DNA from: Moniliella sp. 'wahieum'
Taxonomy: Eukaryota; Basidiomycota; Moniliellomycetes; Moniliellales; Moniliellaceae
Assembly: GCA_003971905.1 (NCBI GenBank)
Contig: RSEE01000098.1
Span: 163,570-227,569, forward strand
Direction of reading: 5' to 3'
DNA length: 64,000 nt
Shown here in pieces: positions 23,006 through 34,200 of the stretch. Each line of letters opens with the position of its first letter. Position 1 is the first letter of the stretch. The notes under the pieces were generated by a model. The model did not search any database and was not told the DNA's origin. It saw only the letters and a program-made list of their open reading frames with translations. Both the position numbers and the translations under genes were made by a program.

Positions 23006-23091
23006 TGGACGAATAGGGAATCGAACCCCAGACCTCACACAAATGCACAGGTGATGCGAAGCGTGCGCTCTACCAACTGAGCTATCCGCCC
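23006..23091 (-). tRNA. tRNA-Ala(CGC) with a 13-nt intron
   Basis: On the minus strand the acceptor GGGCGGA pairs with TTCGTCC (including G-U pairs). The D arm is GCTC/GAGC and the anticodon stem CACGC pairs with GTGTG. The loop begins TTCGCA, giving anticodon CGC, and continues after a short intron. The T arm is TGGGG-TTCGATT-CCCTA, whose outer pairs are partly wobble. The intron is about 13 nt. Five T follow on the transcribed strand. Confidence 0.9.
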
Positions 23092-23278
23092 GGATATAAC
23101 CTACCAGGCAGATGGCAGTTTATCAGCATGAGCACAGAAAATCATGCTGTTCACCGTGCCAATAGGGTTCGTGCTGGTATCTCCGTTAGAGTGCTACGCA
23201 TGACGATGACTGGAGGCACCAACCTTCCACGGCCTGCGCTCGGAACCACCTCACCACCACCTTCACTCTTCTAAGAGG

Positions 23279-24428
23279 ATGAACTTGCACATTGTTGGTG
23301 TCGGTTCCGTAGGGGGCCTGTTTGCCTTCTTTGCCAAGCGTGCTCTCCGGTTGGAGGGGGCCCAGCGCTTCCGTTCCCCGGGGGCATCTCTTCCAGGAAA
23401 GCACGGTGACCCTGCACTTGAACCGGCCTCCGCCCCCCTCGGCCATGGCCGCGGATGGGACGGCGACTCTGACGCGTGAACAACCCGATGGAAAGTGGAG
23501 AAAGAGAGCGGGTTTCTTCTCGAGCTGTCCCCGGGGAGACGAGCACGATTGACGTGTTGGTAATTGCACTCAAGTCGGACTTGACCCTGTCCGTTGTCGG
23601 TCCCTTGATCCAACGTTTCCGCAAGGCCGACCACCCCAATGGTCCCTCGACCGTTGTCTTTCTCCAGAATGGGGTTGGGAACGATGAGTTGTTTCTCTCC
23701 CACTTCTTTTCCAGTCCGAACAGCCCGGTGGGACGGCCGTTTGTGTTTGCTCAACAGCAATAGTCATGGTACGGGACGCAAGGAACCCCTTTGGGTTCGC
23801 CACCTCGGCTTCAACCCTTTCACTTTGGCCTGCCGCGCGCGAAACGGCGGAACGTGCGGGGGGAGAAGAGTCACTGTTTGCCCACTGGAAGGATGCTAGC
23901 CCACCGCTGCACTGGAACACAGACGCTGTCAGACTTGATCCAACTCTTGGCCAGCGCGCCGATGGCTACCCCGGCACTTGCTCAATCACGCTCGAGACTG
24001 GGGACAAGTTTGCGCTGCGGGCCCTGCAGAAATTGGTGGTCAACTGCTGCGCCAATGCGATTGGTGCCGGTGCACGACGTGAGAATGGGGGTGCTGGATC
24101 GGCCGGAGCTGAATGCTCTCCGACAAGAAGTGACTGTGGAATGTGCTGCGGTGCTGCGTGCGCGTTGGCTTGCTGAGCATCCGGGTACGAGCCAAGTGCC
24201 CAAAGATCCAGGTCGAGGCCCTGCACGATGCTGTGTTCAACCTGATTGATCGCAACCGGATCAACAGGTGAGCATGCTCCAGGACATTTACTCGGGCCGG
24301 GGCCGACGGAGATTGACCTGCTTAATGGCACCGTTGCCGCTTGGGGCGCCAAATACGGAGTGCCGACACCGTTGAACGACATGCTCATCGCCCAGGTCAA
24401 GCAGCGGGCCAAGGAGAGCAAAAAGTGA
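23279..24428 (+). CDS. PAN5: 2-dehydropantoate 2-reductase (ketopantoate reductase), frameshifted
   Basis: NADPH-dependent reduction of ketopantoate to pantoate in pantothenate/CoA synthesis. The ATG at 23279 opens MNLHIVGVGSVGGLFAFF, the Rossmann G-x-G-x-x-G of the ApbA/PanE family. A segment with STIDVLVIALKSDLTLSVV and STVVFLQNGVGN is the family Lys-containing 'K' and 'QNG' region. Then FALRALQKLVVNCCANAIGA corresponds to the catalytic-Lys/NxxxN helix. The C-terminal domain includes SMLQDIYSGRGPTEIDLLNG, with the typical S-M-xx-D and T-E-I-D, and ends at KQRAKESKK. The length, about 380 residues, is normal. Frame changes occur near 23340, 23400, 23500, 23770, 23900, 24080, 24200 and 24268. 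Sits downstream of RPS2 on the same strand. Confidence 0.9.
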
Positions 24429-25961
24429 AGGGATGCGTTGTCGCAAGTGGCACTACTTAGAGGTTATGGCCAACATTCAATGGCCTCCATCCGTACTCCA
24501 TCCTCACGCGCCTCACGCCCCATCTCGCTGACGGTGCGGCTATGGCATGTATTGTGTGCATGGCACAATGACAGGAAGGATGAACGTGATGAACGATGAC
24601 GCGGATGACGGCGGTTCGATTGGGCAGATCTCTTGGCATCGTTCGTGGCCGTGGCAAGCTCATGTGTGTCCCAGCCGTAGAATTAAAATGTGGATCGCAC
24701 AACATGTGCCGAGTGTGGGGATGCATGTGACATGTGAGACCTCTGGCGGCGCCACACTGGGCCACATGCATCGCGAGTTGATCGTCGTGCCCAGCGCCCG
24801 AGCAGCATGGCCACGCGTCCCACCTCAGACCTGTCGCAGCTCTGGCGAGGCGAGGCGCTGCTGGCTGGAGAGTGGCGAGCACAGGCGAGAGCGAGTCGAG
24901 TGACTTTCACTGGGCTGGCAGCCGACCAGTCGATCGCCGGCGGCCATGTGGCCGGGAAGCCGAGCCACCGCCCGCCATCTGCCGGCTCAGCACGCACTCC
25001 ACTGCGCCCCAGACCACGCCAGTAAGAGGCTCGACTTGGTGGGCACACGCGCCTCGCCGCTCGCCGCTCGTGTCGCCTCGTACCCTCGCTCGCGCCCCGC
25101 AGCCTCGTGCGGCTGAGCGCTGGAGAGGCTGAGCGCTTGGCGCTCAGCGCGCCGCCTTGGCGTCTGCCCGGCACAGCCCCTCAACGTCATGCCCAGCCAC
25201 ACACATGGCCGCCAAGACTGGCGCCCATGTGGCGACGAGGTGTTGCATGTTGCAGGCCAGCCGCTGGCCTCCGGCTGGCCCTCACGCCTCCCGTTGCGAC
25301 GCCAGGTCCGGTGCCTCGCGCCCTGCCGCTGCCGCCGCATGCGGCCATGCACGGCGTCATGGATCATCCTCCGTCCTATCGTAGCCGCCCCGCCCACCGC
25401 AGGGCACCCCTCTCCCCTGGAAGGCACGCCCTGCCGCTCGTCTCGCATCTCAGATCTTATCGCATCCCTGTTTGTCGGGCGGTTGGCGTGCTGCCCGGGG
25501 GCACGATCCTGCATGCAGGGCAGGGCAGGCAAGCCATGGCAGATACCAGGTGCTTCGGAGGTTCGGGCACGAGGTTCACGCCTGTTCTGCGCCTCGCCAT
25601 GATGCGCAGGAGCTACGATACCCTCCCCTCAGGCCCTACCGCCGGCCCCGAAGGCGCACGAGTCGCTACTGAGGTTGGGGCGCGGTGGGCAGCGTGTGCC
25701 GGCCAGCATGGATCCCACCAACACACCATGCGTTGAGCCACACCCCCCTCCCTACTCCGGGCTCACCTGCGCACCAGAGTGGCATGGAGTACAGCAAGGC
25801 ATCAAGTCAACCGGACAGAGGGCCCCGTTCCCTCTCGACCAGGGCGATGGCTACTTAAACACCCCATCCTGTCCCAGTAGCGTCATTTCCTCACCATCCC
25901 TCTTCCCCCTCCACCTCTCTACGCCCTTCCTCACACACTCTCTCCACGCTAACGACCCGTC
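24429..25961. other. Intergenic, GC-rich, no recognisable gene
   Basis: About 1.5 kb with overlapping open frames on both strands (for example 24987-25532 minus and 25107-25736 plus), typical of GC-rich DNA, but no family motif. The last 150 bases, pyrimidine-rich with CTCTCC/CACTCTC, are the likely leader of aspartic protease copy 2. Confidence 0.5.
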
Positions 25962-27526
25962 ATGCAACTTACTTCCAACTTCCTCGCTCTTTCGGCTCTG
26001 CTCGGCGCGCTGGCCGTGTCCGCTCAGCCTACGGCCGCCACGGCCAGAAATCCCCATGAAGCGCGGCGTTCGCGGCAACCTTCTCGATTCGAATGGCCAT
26101 GTGTCGTACGAGAAGATCGCCAAGGAGGTCGACCACCTGCGGCCAAGTACGTCCGCAACATGAAGGCCTACGAGGCCAACACGGGCTCCAAGCATGCGAT
26201 GGACGCCCTCCACCTTCTTTCGCCGGCCCAGCGCCGTGGAACGGGAAGCGTGTCGCTTACCGACACGGAGAACCAGGAACTGTGGGTGGGCAACATTGGC
26301 TTCGGCACGCCTGTGCAGCAGATTCCCATTGGTACGTTTACCTCTCCCTATTCTCCGCTTTATATCTCAACACTGACATGATAATTTTGGACCAGACTTC
26401 GACACTGGTTCGTCCGACACGCTCGTCAACCCGTCGGCTTACTCGCCGTCCAAGTCGAGCAGCTCGAAGGACACCCACACCACCTTCCAGGACTCGTACG
26501 GCGACGGCACCACCGCCTCGGGTGAGGTCTACTCGGACAAGCTGAGCATTGGTGGTCTGACGGCCAACACGGCGTACATTGGCCTTTCGCAGCAACAGTT
26601 CATTAAGAACGAAGGTTCGAGCCAAGGCATCATGGTATGGCTTTCCCTCGCTCGCCTCCTTCCAGCAAAAGGAGCCCTACTTCTTCTCCCTGATCAAGGC
26701 CAACGCGGTGGATGCGCAGGCTTTCCAGATGAAGCTCCGCAAGCAGGGTTCTACGCTTACCCTCGGCGCGCCAGGCGCCACCTACACGCCGGTTACCGAT
26801 GCTGCCTACTGGTCCGTCTCGGGCTCCATCAGCCACGGGGGCTCCGGCAGCTCCAAGAAGGACAAGGCCCGCGCCCGTAAGAACCGCCGCCAGTTTGGTT
26901 CCGACTCTGGCTGGGACGATGGCTCGTACGGATCGGAGGGCTCGGAGGCTCGTACGGTCGGGTTCGTACGGCTCTGGTTCGTACGGCTCGGGCTCGTACG
27001 GCTCTGGTTCGTACGGTTACGGCTCGTACGGATCGGGCTCGTACGGCTCGGGCTCGTACGGCTCGGGCTCGTACGGTTCGGGTTCCGGCTCGTACCCTGG
27101 ATCTGGCTCGTACGGTGGTTCGGGCTCGACCGGTGCCGGCTCTGGCGGTGCTGCTCTGGCTGCTCCGGTTCCGGCAACGGGAGCCAGGTCAACGGCATCA
27201 TCGACTCGGGCACGACGCTGATTGTTGCGCCTACGAGCGATGCGCAGGCGCTCTTCTCTTCGATGGGCCTCAAGACGTCCAACCAGCAGGGCCAGTTGAC
27301 TGCGACGTACCCTTGCTCGCAGCAGCCCAACGTGAGCTTCACCTTTGGCGGCAAGACCATCCCGCTCGGCGACACGACCTCGTTCGGTACCGCGTCGGAC
27401 GGCTCGTGTGTGTTTGCGGTGGTCGGTGCCGATGTGGGCAGCGCTGGCTGGATCGTGGGCGACCCGCTGTTCCAGCAGACGACGGTCACCTTTGACGTTG
27501 GCGGCAAGCGCGTCGGCTTTGACTAA
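25962..27526 (+). CDS. Secreted pepsin-like aspartic protease, copy 2, frameshifted
   Basis: Same family as the minus-strand gene at 11385-12951. Signal peptide MQLTSNFLALSALLGALAVS, propeptide ending near a Lys-Arg, then GNIGFGTPVQQIPI and a 64-nt intron (26332-26395). It precedes DFDTGSSDTLVN, the first catalytic Asp. TTFQDSYGDGTTASGEVYSD and a Tyr-containing flap region, YFFSLIKANAVDAQAF and TLTLGAPGATYTPVTDAAYW follow. Between the two lobes lies an Arg/Lys-rich processing-like segment (KKDKARARKNRRQ) and a GSYGSGSYGSGSYG-type linker of about 60 residues (26930-27130). The second catalytic motif is GIIDSGTTLIVAPTSD. Two Cys (YPCSQQ and GSCVF) would form the usual C-lobe disulfide. The C terminus is VGGKRVGFD. 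The 3' half from 27170 to the stop is intact. Breaks near 26045, 26145, 26635 and 26960. Confidence 0.9.
26930..27165 (+). repeat. GGCTCGTACG tandem repeat coding for the SYGSG linker
   Basis: Roughly twenty imperfect units of (G/C)GGCTCGTACGG(T/C)TC, 9-18 bases long, encode the Gly-Ser-Tyr linker inside the protease. The equivalent segment of copy 1 is richer in GGCTCTGGTGGCGC-type units and less regular. Confidence 0.85.
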
Positions 27527-28226
27527 GTGTCCTCTTTCCGGCATGCGATCCGTCGCTTCATCGGGCCGGGTCCTCCACTACTTACGACAGATAGACGCTG
27601 GACCCCCCTCTGCCCCTCTCGCTCTTATTGTCTCTTCTCTCTTCTCGCTCTCTTGTTGCTTTCCTGGCTCTCCACTCTCTTGATGGGATGGTTGGCCACA
27701 TTAATGCAAAAGCTTGTTGCATCGTATCCGTGGGTATAACCGGTAACCCCGCTTTTTATAGACACCGTTCGTGGGGTGCTCATCGATCGCGCTCATCGGG
27801 AGCAGATATTGGGAACGACAGGCGCATTAGTAGTCAGTGCCCCGACTCGACGCGAAATCGAGGCAATATACCGGACACCCCGGTGAAAACACTCTAGGGA
27901 TGGGCATCGGAGAGACAGTCGGTGGCGGTGGGGGGAGGGACAGAATTGGCTGTTGTAGAGAGAGACTCGTAGTTTGTCTCTCTTGCACATCGCATGCCTG
28001 CGGGTAGGAAGCAAGGCGGTTGCCACCCCGCGTCAGTAGCTATAGGTTGATTTCCCCAGGGGCTGGCTATTCGTGATCGAGTTATCGTTCTCGGTTACTT
28101 CTACGTTATGATGAGGCTATCCATGGATAGCATCAACACGACCGCGACGACTACTACCACAGCTGAGTAGATAATAACACAAACATCATATATCGACCAT
28201 TTTTTTGCAGTTGCCAGCACAGAGCC
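27527..28226. other. Intergenic between the protease and BRR2, convergent 3' ends
   Basis: The two flanking genes converge here, so it holds only 3' flanks. No other gene seen. Confidence 0.5.
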
Positions 28227-31200
28227 TCAAGCCTCCTCCATCTCCTCATCTTCATCCTCCTCCTCCTCCTCGCTGCTCTCTTCTCCCTCGGCAACGACGA
28301 GAGAGGGGAGCGGCAAGACCCGGTCCGCTCCTTGGTACGAGTCGCAGACCAGGTAGAGCTGCAGCCGGTCATGCGTGCCGGCAGGCAGGCTGAACTCGAG
28401 CCGGACCGAAAGCGACTTGCCCACCATGGCCACCCGCTTAATCCCGAGCAAACTTTGCTGCCTGGGTCGCCAACGAGGAGCCACCAATGGACAAGTTTGC
28501 GCTGGGAGAAGGGCGCAACGGCCAGGCCATCATCCTCTTCTTCTTCTTCTTCTTCCTCCTCTTCTTCCTCCTCGTCGCCCTTTTGTACCGTGACACGCAT
28601 CACCACCGGCTCGGACGAGCTCAGCTCCTCCTGATCAGCAATCTCAAACGCCATCTCGAGGTAGGGGAACGTATTGGTAAATGAGCCACCGCATTGAGCT
28701 GCTTGAGATCCATGCGCAGGAGATCGTCCCGTTCCTTCTCCTCCATCTCTGCCAGCGCATCCGCCAGCTCATACACATCCGTAATCTTGCGTGCTTGGCA
28801 GCGTTCAATGGTACCCGCGTCAAAGAAGGGGACTTGGCGCAGCGGCGAGTCGCGTTCCCACACCGCCTGCACACACATCTGGGCCAATTCCATGGCCAGA
28901 ATGGCTTTGAGGTGCGCATTGGAACTCATCACGTCCACCGCGCGCTGAGGAGCGTGATGATCTTGCCCAGGATCATCTTCTGGTCCAATGCCAGGTCGGT
29001 GGGAAGCGTGAGGCGGGCAAAGTGGGCTTGCAGCAGGACAAAGCCTTGTGGTACGGGTTGAGGAAACTGATCTTGTCCAGCTTATACGGCACACGGTTGT
29101 AGATCCGCCGCAACACAATCTCCTCGTGCTGGCGGATGGGCAGGTCATCAAACTCGGCGGCACTGGTGATGATCTCGAGCAAGTGCCGCATCTTGGTCGC
29201 TCATTCAGTGACAAGTTGAACACATCCACCGTCAAGTACGACACATTGTAGAAGCTGGCAATCATGCCCAAGTTGAGCGGGAAATGTCCACTTCGTTTTC
29301 GATCGCGATGCACTTGCTCTCCTCCAAGTCGCCCAGGGTGTTTTCCACCAGCTCCGACAGGTAGTCCGACAAGTGGTCGCGCGAGCGGCCTTGGCAGCGG
29401 TACGCTTGCGGGTTCTGCTGCAGTCGACGGAACATGAGCGTCCAGGTAAGAATGTCGACGGCTTCTTGTTTGTTTTCGACCGTGCGGGCCACAACCTCGG
29501 CATTGAAAAGTCGTGAGCATACTCGTACAACCTAGACTCGAGCGGGTAGGCCTCGGTCAAGAATTTGCGGAAGAAGTCCTTGCGCGTGGCCTGGGCCAGC
29601 AGGAGCGCTTTGGACGCGCCCCCTCGGAGAAGGCAAGGTACTCTTCCCCACCATTTGCAGTACCTCAGGCACAGTGTAGTCGACGTAGCGGTGCTCCTTG
29701 CCCTCGTACGCCTGAAGGAGAGCAGGATGACCAAGTGCGCAGAAAATGGCATGCTCCACACCGTTTCCTTGCTGGCCAGCACCACCTGGATCGCCCCGAG
29801 CTGAACAGCTGTTCGACCAACCCTCCGGTCCCGCTCCGACATACCCTCGTAGTACAGCCCAATTCCTTGCGGAAGCGTCTCTTTCAAATCCGGGTCATCG
29901 ACAGTGACCAGGCGCGGCATCAACGTCGCCTCGAGGTCCGCTGAGTCAATGTGGAGGAACGGAGAGGGAGGAGGAGCGAGGTCCCCATCGTTGCTTCCTG
30001 GATCGGCAGCTGCGTCGGCGTCAGCCTGGACGTACGTCAGCAGGTCCGTCGCCGTCGCCTTGGCCTGCTTGCGGCTGGGCACAAACAGCAGCGCCGGCTG
30101 GTCGCCCGCCTGCTCCAACAGCGCCAGGTACGCCGGCTTGGCCATCGCCAGCATCATCGATGGGTAATGCGGGATGGAGAAGGACTGCACTGAACCTCGA
30201 GCGGCGTAGGCCGCGAAGCCGGGGAGAAGTTGAAGCGTGCCTGTGCATTCGTCACGCCCAGCCAGTCGCTGACGTCCTTTGCGTTCGCCAGTGGCACGCT
30301 CAACGCGACAATGCGCATCGGACGGCCCGTCTGGGCGGCCACAAAACGAGCCCGAGCAAGCACCACCTCGTACGTCGGCCCCACCTTCCAGTCCCCCACC
30401 AGGTGCACATCGTCCGCAATGTACAGCTCGACGAGCTGCACATGTTTCCGCTGCCGCCACCGACGCGACAGCACGTCCCACTGCGTCGGCGTACACACCA
30501 CCACGTCCGCCGCCTCAAGCGTACGCCGGCACTGGTCTCTCCGGACAGAGGGAGATGGTTTTGCCGCCTTGGTACGTCCCAAACTTGCTCTTCCACTCCT
30601 TGATCCGCGGCGCGACCATGCTCTCAAACGGAACGAGACAGACAAGTGCCCCCGCTCGGCATCGGGATCGTCCTTCAAGGCAAGCGCTTGCTTGCGCCAC
30701 GATCGGACCATGGCCAGTTCCGCACACACCGTCTTTCCACTCCCGGCCGGGCAGCGACAGAGTCGTGTCGTCCGTGTCAAAGAGTGTGTGGTGCGTTTGG
30801 GACTGGATCTTGTTGAGGTGCGGGAAGAGCTGCGTGTACACTTGGCGCAGGTGGGCGTCCTTGAGCGTCGCCAGCGACTGATCCTCCAGTCCAAGAAGCA
30901 CCGTGTGCGCTTCAAACTTGTCGGGCAAAATCAAGTTGAGGAACGAGATGGGCAAGCGCGTCTCCGAGTGGAGCCAGCGGTCCTCACAACGCTGATGTAG
31001 TAGTTGGGCGGAGTGGGGTCGGTCAGGGGGATGGTAAAGGTGACCGTGTGCGGGTCTTCGGCGTATTTGGCCAGGAGGACAAACGTGTCGTGGTACAACA
31101 CCATCTCGCCATCGCAGTCCTCGACCAGGATGTGGAACAGCTGCGCCCCGCCGTGCACGACAGGGTCCCACATAAAGTCGGGTGTCAGCGTGAGTTGGAC

Positions 31201-34200
31201 ATGAGAAGCGAGCGGGTGATGGGCTGGAAAAACGCCTGCAGCTCCAGGCGAGGGAACTGGTTGACCAGCTTATGGAGCAAGCGCCCGGCCTTGGGAAGAT
31301 TGACCAGCTCCCCCAGCTCGTTCGGCTCGAGGTCCCGCAGCCGGTTCCACGGTACTCCTTCGCTCGAGCCGGCGGATGAGCTCGGGCGGGACATGCGGGT
31401 ACTGCCGGAGAGGCGTCATCGACCCCCACATGCGATGCTGCGTCATCTTGCACAGGTCGAGGCCAGGCGCGCCAGACGCGCGTACCCGCGCTTGACGCAG
31501 ATCTCAAACAGCGCCCGGAGGATTCCGTCCGGCGCTCTGCGTCACGTAACCATGTCGGCCGCCAAGACGTAGCCATCGAGCTTCAGCTGGCTGATCCACG
31601 CCTGGAGCAGCACGTTGATTTTGGCCACTGGGTCCTCAACCGTCTCCTTGACCGGCACAGGCACGCGCTCCAGCAGCTTGCCCATCTCCAGCTTCTCGTC
31701 CTGCCGCACCACTTGGAACTTGAACTCGTCCGAGAGAGCAAAGATGCGCAGGAGCTCAATCATGCCGAGTAGGGCTTGAGCTGGGTGTTGTAGGTGGCCA
31801 TGCTGGTGTGGGCAATTAGAAGTGCGAGGCGATGCGGCCAACGTCGTTGGTGGTGAAGGTGCCGCGCTTGCGGTCGTAGGCGATCATCCCACTCTTCTCG
31901 AGCAGCGCGGCGGCCGAGTGAACAATGTCGGCGCGCTTCTGCTCGAGGAACGGATCGTCTTCCATATAGTCGGCCGTGACCGAGTACAGACAGGCGTGCG
32001 GAGCATACGGACATAGAGGTACGTGTACCCCAACCACGCACCCCTCGTCCCGGTTGCGCACCGTGCCCAGCACAATCTCTGCATTCAGATTGTCCGCGAG
32101 CGCGAGACAAACTGCGACTCGATGGGGAGCTGCTCATTGAGCAGCTGAGGTAGTAGCCCAGCTCGGTGTGGTTCGTGATGATGATGCCCTCTCCGAACGT
32201 GTCGTACTGCGGCCGCCCGGCACGCCCCAGCATCTGCAGCATATCCTGAGTCGACAGTTCCACCCACCGTCCCTTCTCGGGGTACACCTGCGTGCCCTTG
32301 ATGATGACAGTGTGGGCGGGCAAGTTGACACCCCATGCCTACAAACAAACGAGTCAGCGTGCAATCCATGACAAAAAAAGAGAGGTCAAAACGTACCAGC
32401 GTCGCCGTCGAGACGAGCACCTTCAACACGCCCTTCCGGAACAGCTCCTCCACCAAGTCGCGGTCGGCGCGGGCCATACCTGCGTGGTGGATGCCAAACC
32501 CATATGGATCAGTTCGCGCAATTCGGGATCAGCCACCAGAGGCTCGCCTTGGTCTCCAGTCCCATTGGATAGGTCCAGCAGCATCTGCCTTGTCCCTGCG
32601 GCTCAATCGGGAGGAAGCGAGCCAGCTCATCCTTCTCGGTAGCCGTCTTTGATATGCCTCGCCGTCTTTCCCGTTTCCTTGCGTGAGTGGACAAAGATAA
32701 GAACTTGGTTATCCACCACATGTCTGAGGTCTTTTCGTACGTCGCCTCGTTCATCACGTGCAGCCGCTTGATCGCTTTGGTCGCCTTGATGCCCACATAC
32801 AGCTGGGCGAGAGGGGCGGGACGGTAGGAGCCGTCAAAGTAGAACAGTCCCTTGGAAGGGTTGACACGCAAAAACGTCGCCACATCCCGATAGTTGGGTA
32901 GTGTGGCCGACAATCCCACCAGCCGCACCGGTTCACCCACATGCTCCATCCGCCGAATCGTGCGGGCCACAATCGCTTCCAACGGGACCGCGGTCGTCGT
33001 GCAAGAGATGGATCTCGTCAATGATCATGAGGCGCACGAGGTTGGTGTAGGACGTGTCGGAAGACTTGCGGCTGACCACATCCCATTTTTCTGGCGTGGT
33101 CACAATGACATGGGTCTCGGCGATTTGGGCTTTGGTCAACTGGCTATCACCCGTCAACTCATTGACCACGATCCCATAGGGGGCAAGTCGTTCGCGGAAG
33201 CCCTGGGCCTGTTCGGCGACAAGGGCCTTCATGGGGCAACATAGACCATCTTGCAGGCTGCCAGGTCAAACGTGTCGGTCGCCGGATCGCGCCATTTCTC
33301 CACTCATGAAGAATGGTGAGCATCGCCACATTGGTCTTACCCGCACCCGTAGGCGCACAGAGCAGCATGGGCTCGTCCGACCTGAACGCAATGGGATAGC
33401 ACTTGCTTTGCACCGGGTTCAACCGGGACGCGGTGGGGAAGGCCTTGTGGGTCCAAGGGGGCATACTCGCAATCGGCACCAGCTCCTTCTCTCCTACCGT
33501 GCGCTTGATGGGAGCGGGCACATGGATCTCCTCCCATGCGGGTTTATCTTTGCGGATCGTATTGGCGGGTAGCTTGGTGGGCGTTGAGGGCTTGAGCCGC
33601 GCGCCCTCAGCAAACGCCATAGCGCTTAGGTCGACCACTTTGCGTGGCTGAACCATCGTTCCTGGCTTCAACGTGGCGCGGGCTGTCAGCCGGCGCGCAC
33701 GCTCAGCTGCCTCGGGCCGAGCGAAGCCCCCTTTTCCTGCGCCCCTCCGCGAAGCGCTTTGAGAATCGAACCGAATCCGCCTTCGCGCATGGCAACCTCA
33801 ACATTCACGCGCTCGTCTTCGTCGGCACGTGCGAGGCGGGTGCACCATACGATCACCTCCCTGTTGGCCGTAAGGAGCTTGACGATGGGCAAGTGGTCAT
33901 AGTCAAACAAATCCATCAACTCGTTCTCCACATCCCGCACGCTCGTCTCTGGCCCAGGATCGATAATGCAGTATCTGCCTTCTCTGACGCTTCGTTCTCG
34001 TCCGCGTAAACCGTTCCGAGTAGACGTTGCAAGTAAAACGCATCCACCTCTGATGGCTGCACGGTCGACTTGTCCTTCCCCTCGAATTCGCGAGAGCCAT
34101 GGGAACCAATGACCAGTCCTTCCTGATCAGGCTCCTTCTCTTCACCATCCAGGTCGACCTGTTGATCTGGGGATGCCTCTTCCTCTTCCTCTTCTGGTTC

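Noticed and set aside
26637-26667. A 31-nt intron (GTATGG...TTCCAG) to explain the break in the protease
   Set aside because: Too short for the intron sizes seen here and it would delete the conserved GFPSLASF segment.
30230-31000. 256-codon plus-strand ORF opposite BRR2 and similar antisense ORFs (for example 35269-36717 and 42998-44488)
   Set aside because: These are antisense shadows of BRR2, HPC2 and the GMC gene in GC-rich sequence; the sense strand carries the conserved motifs.
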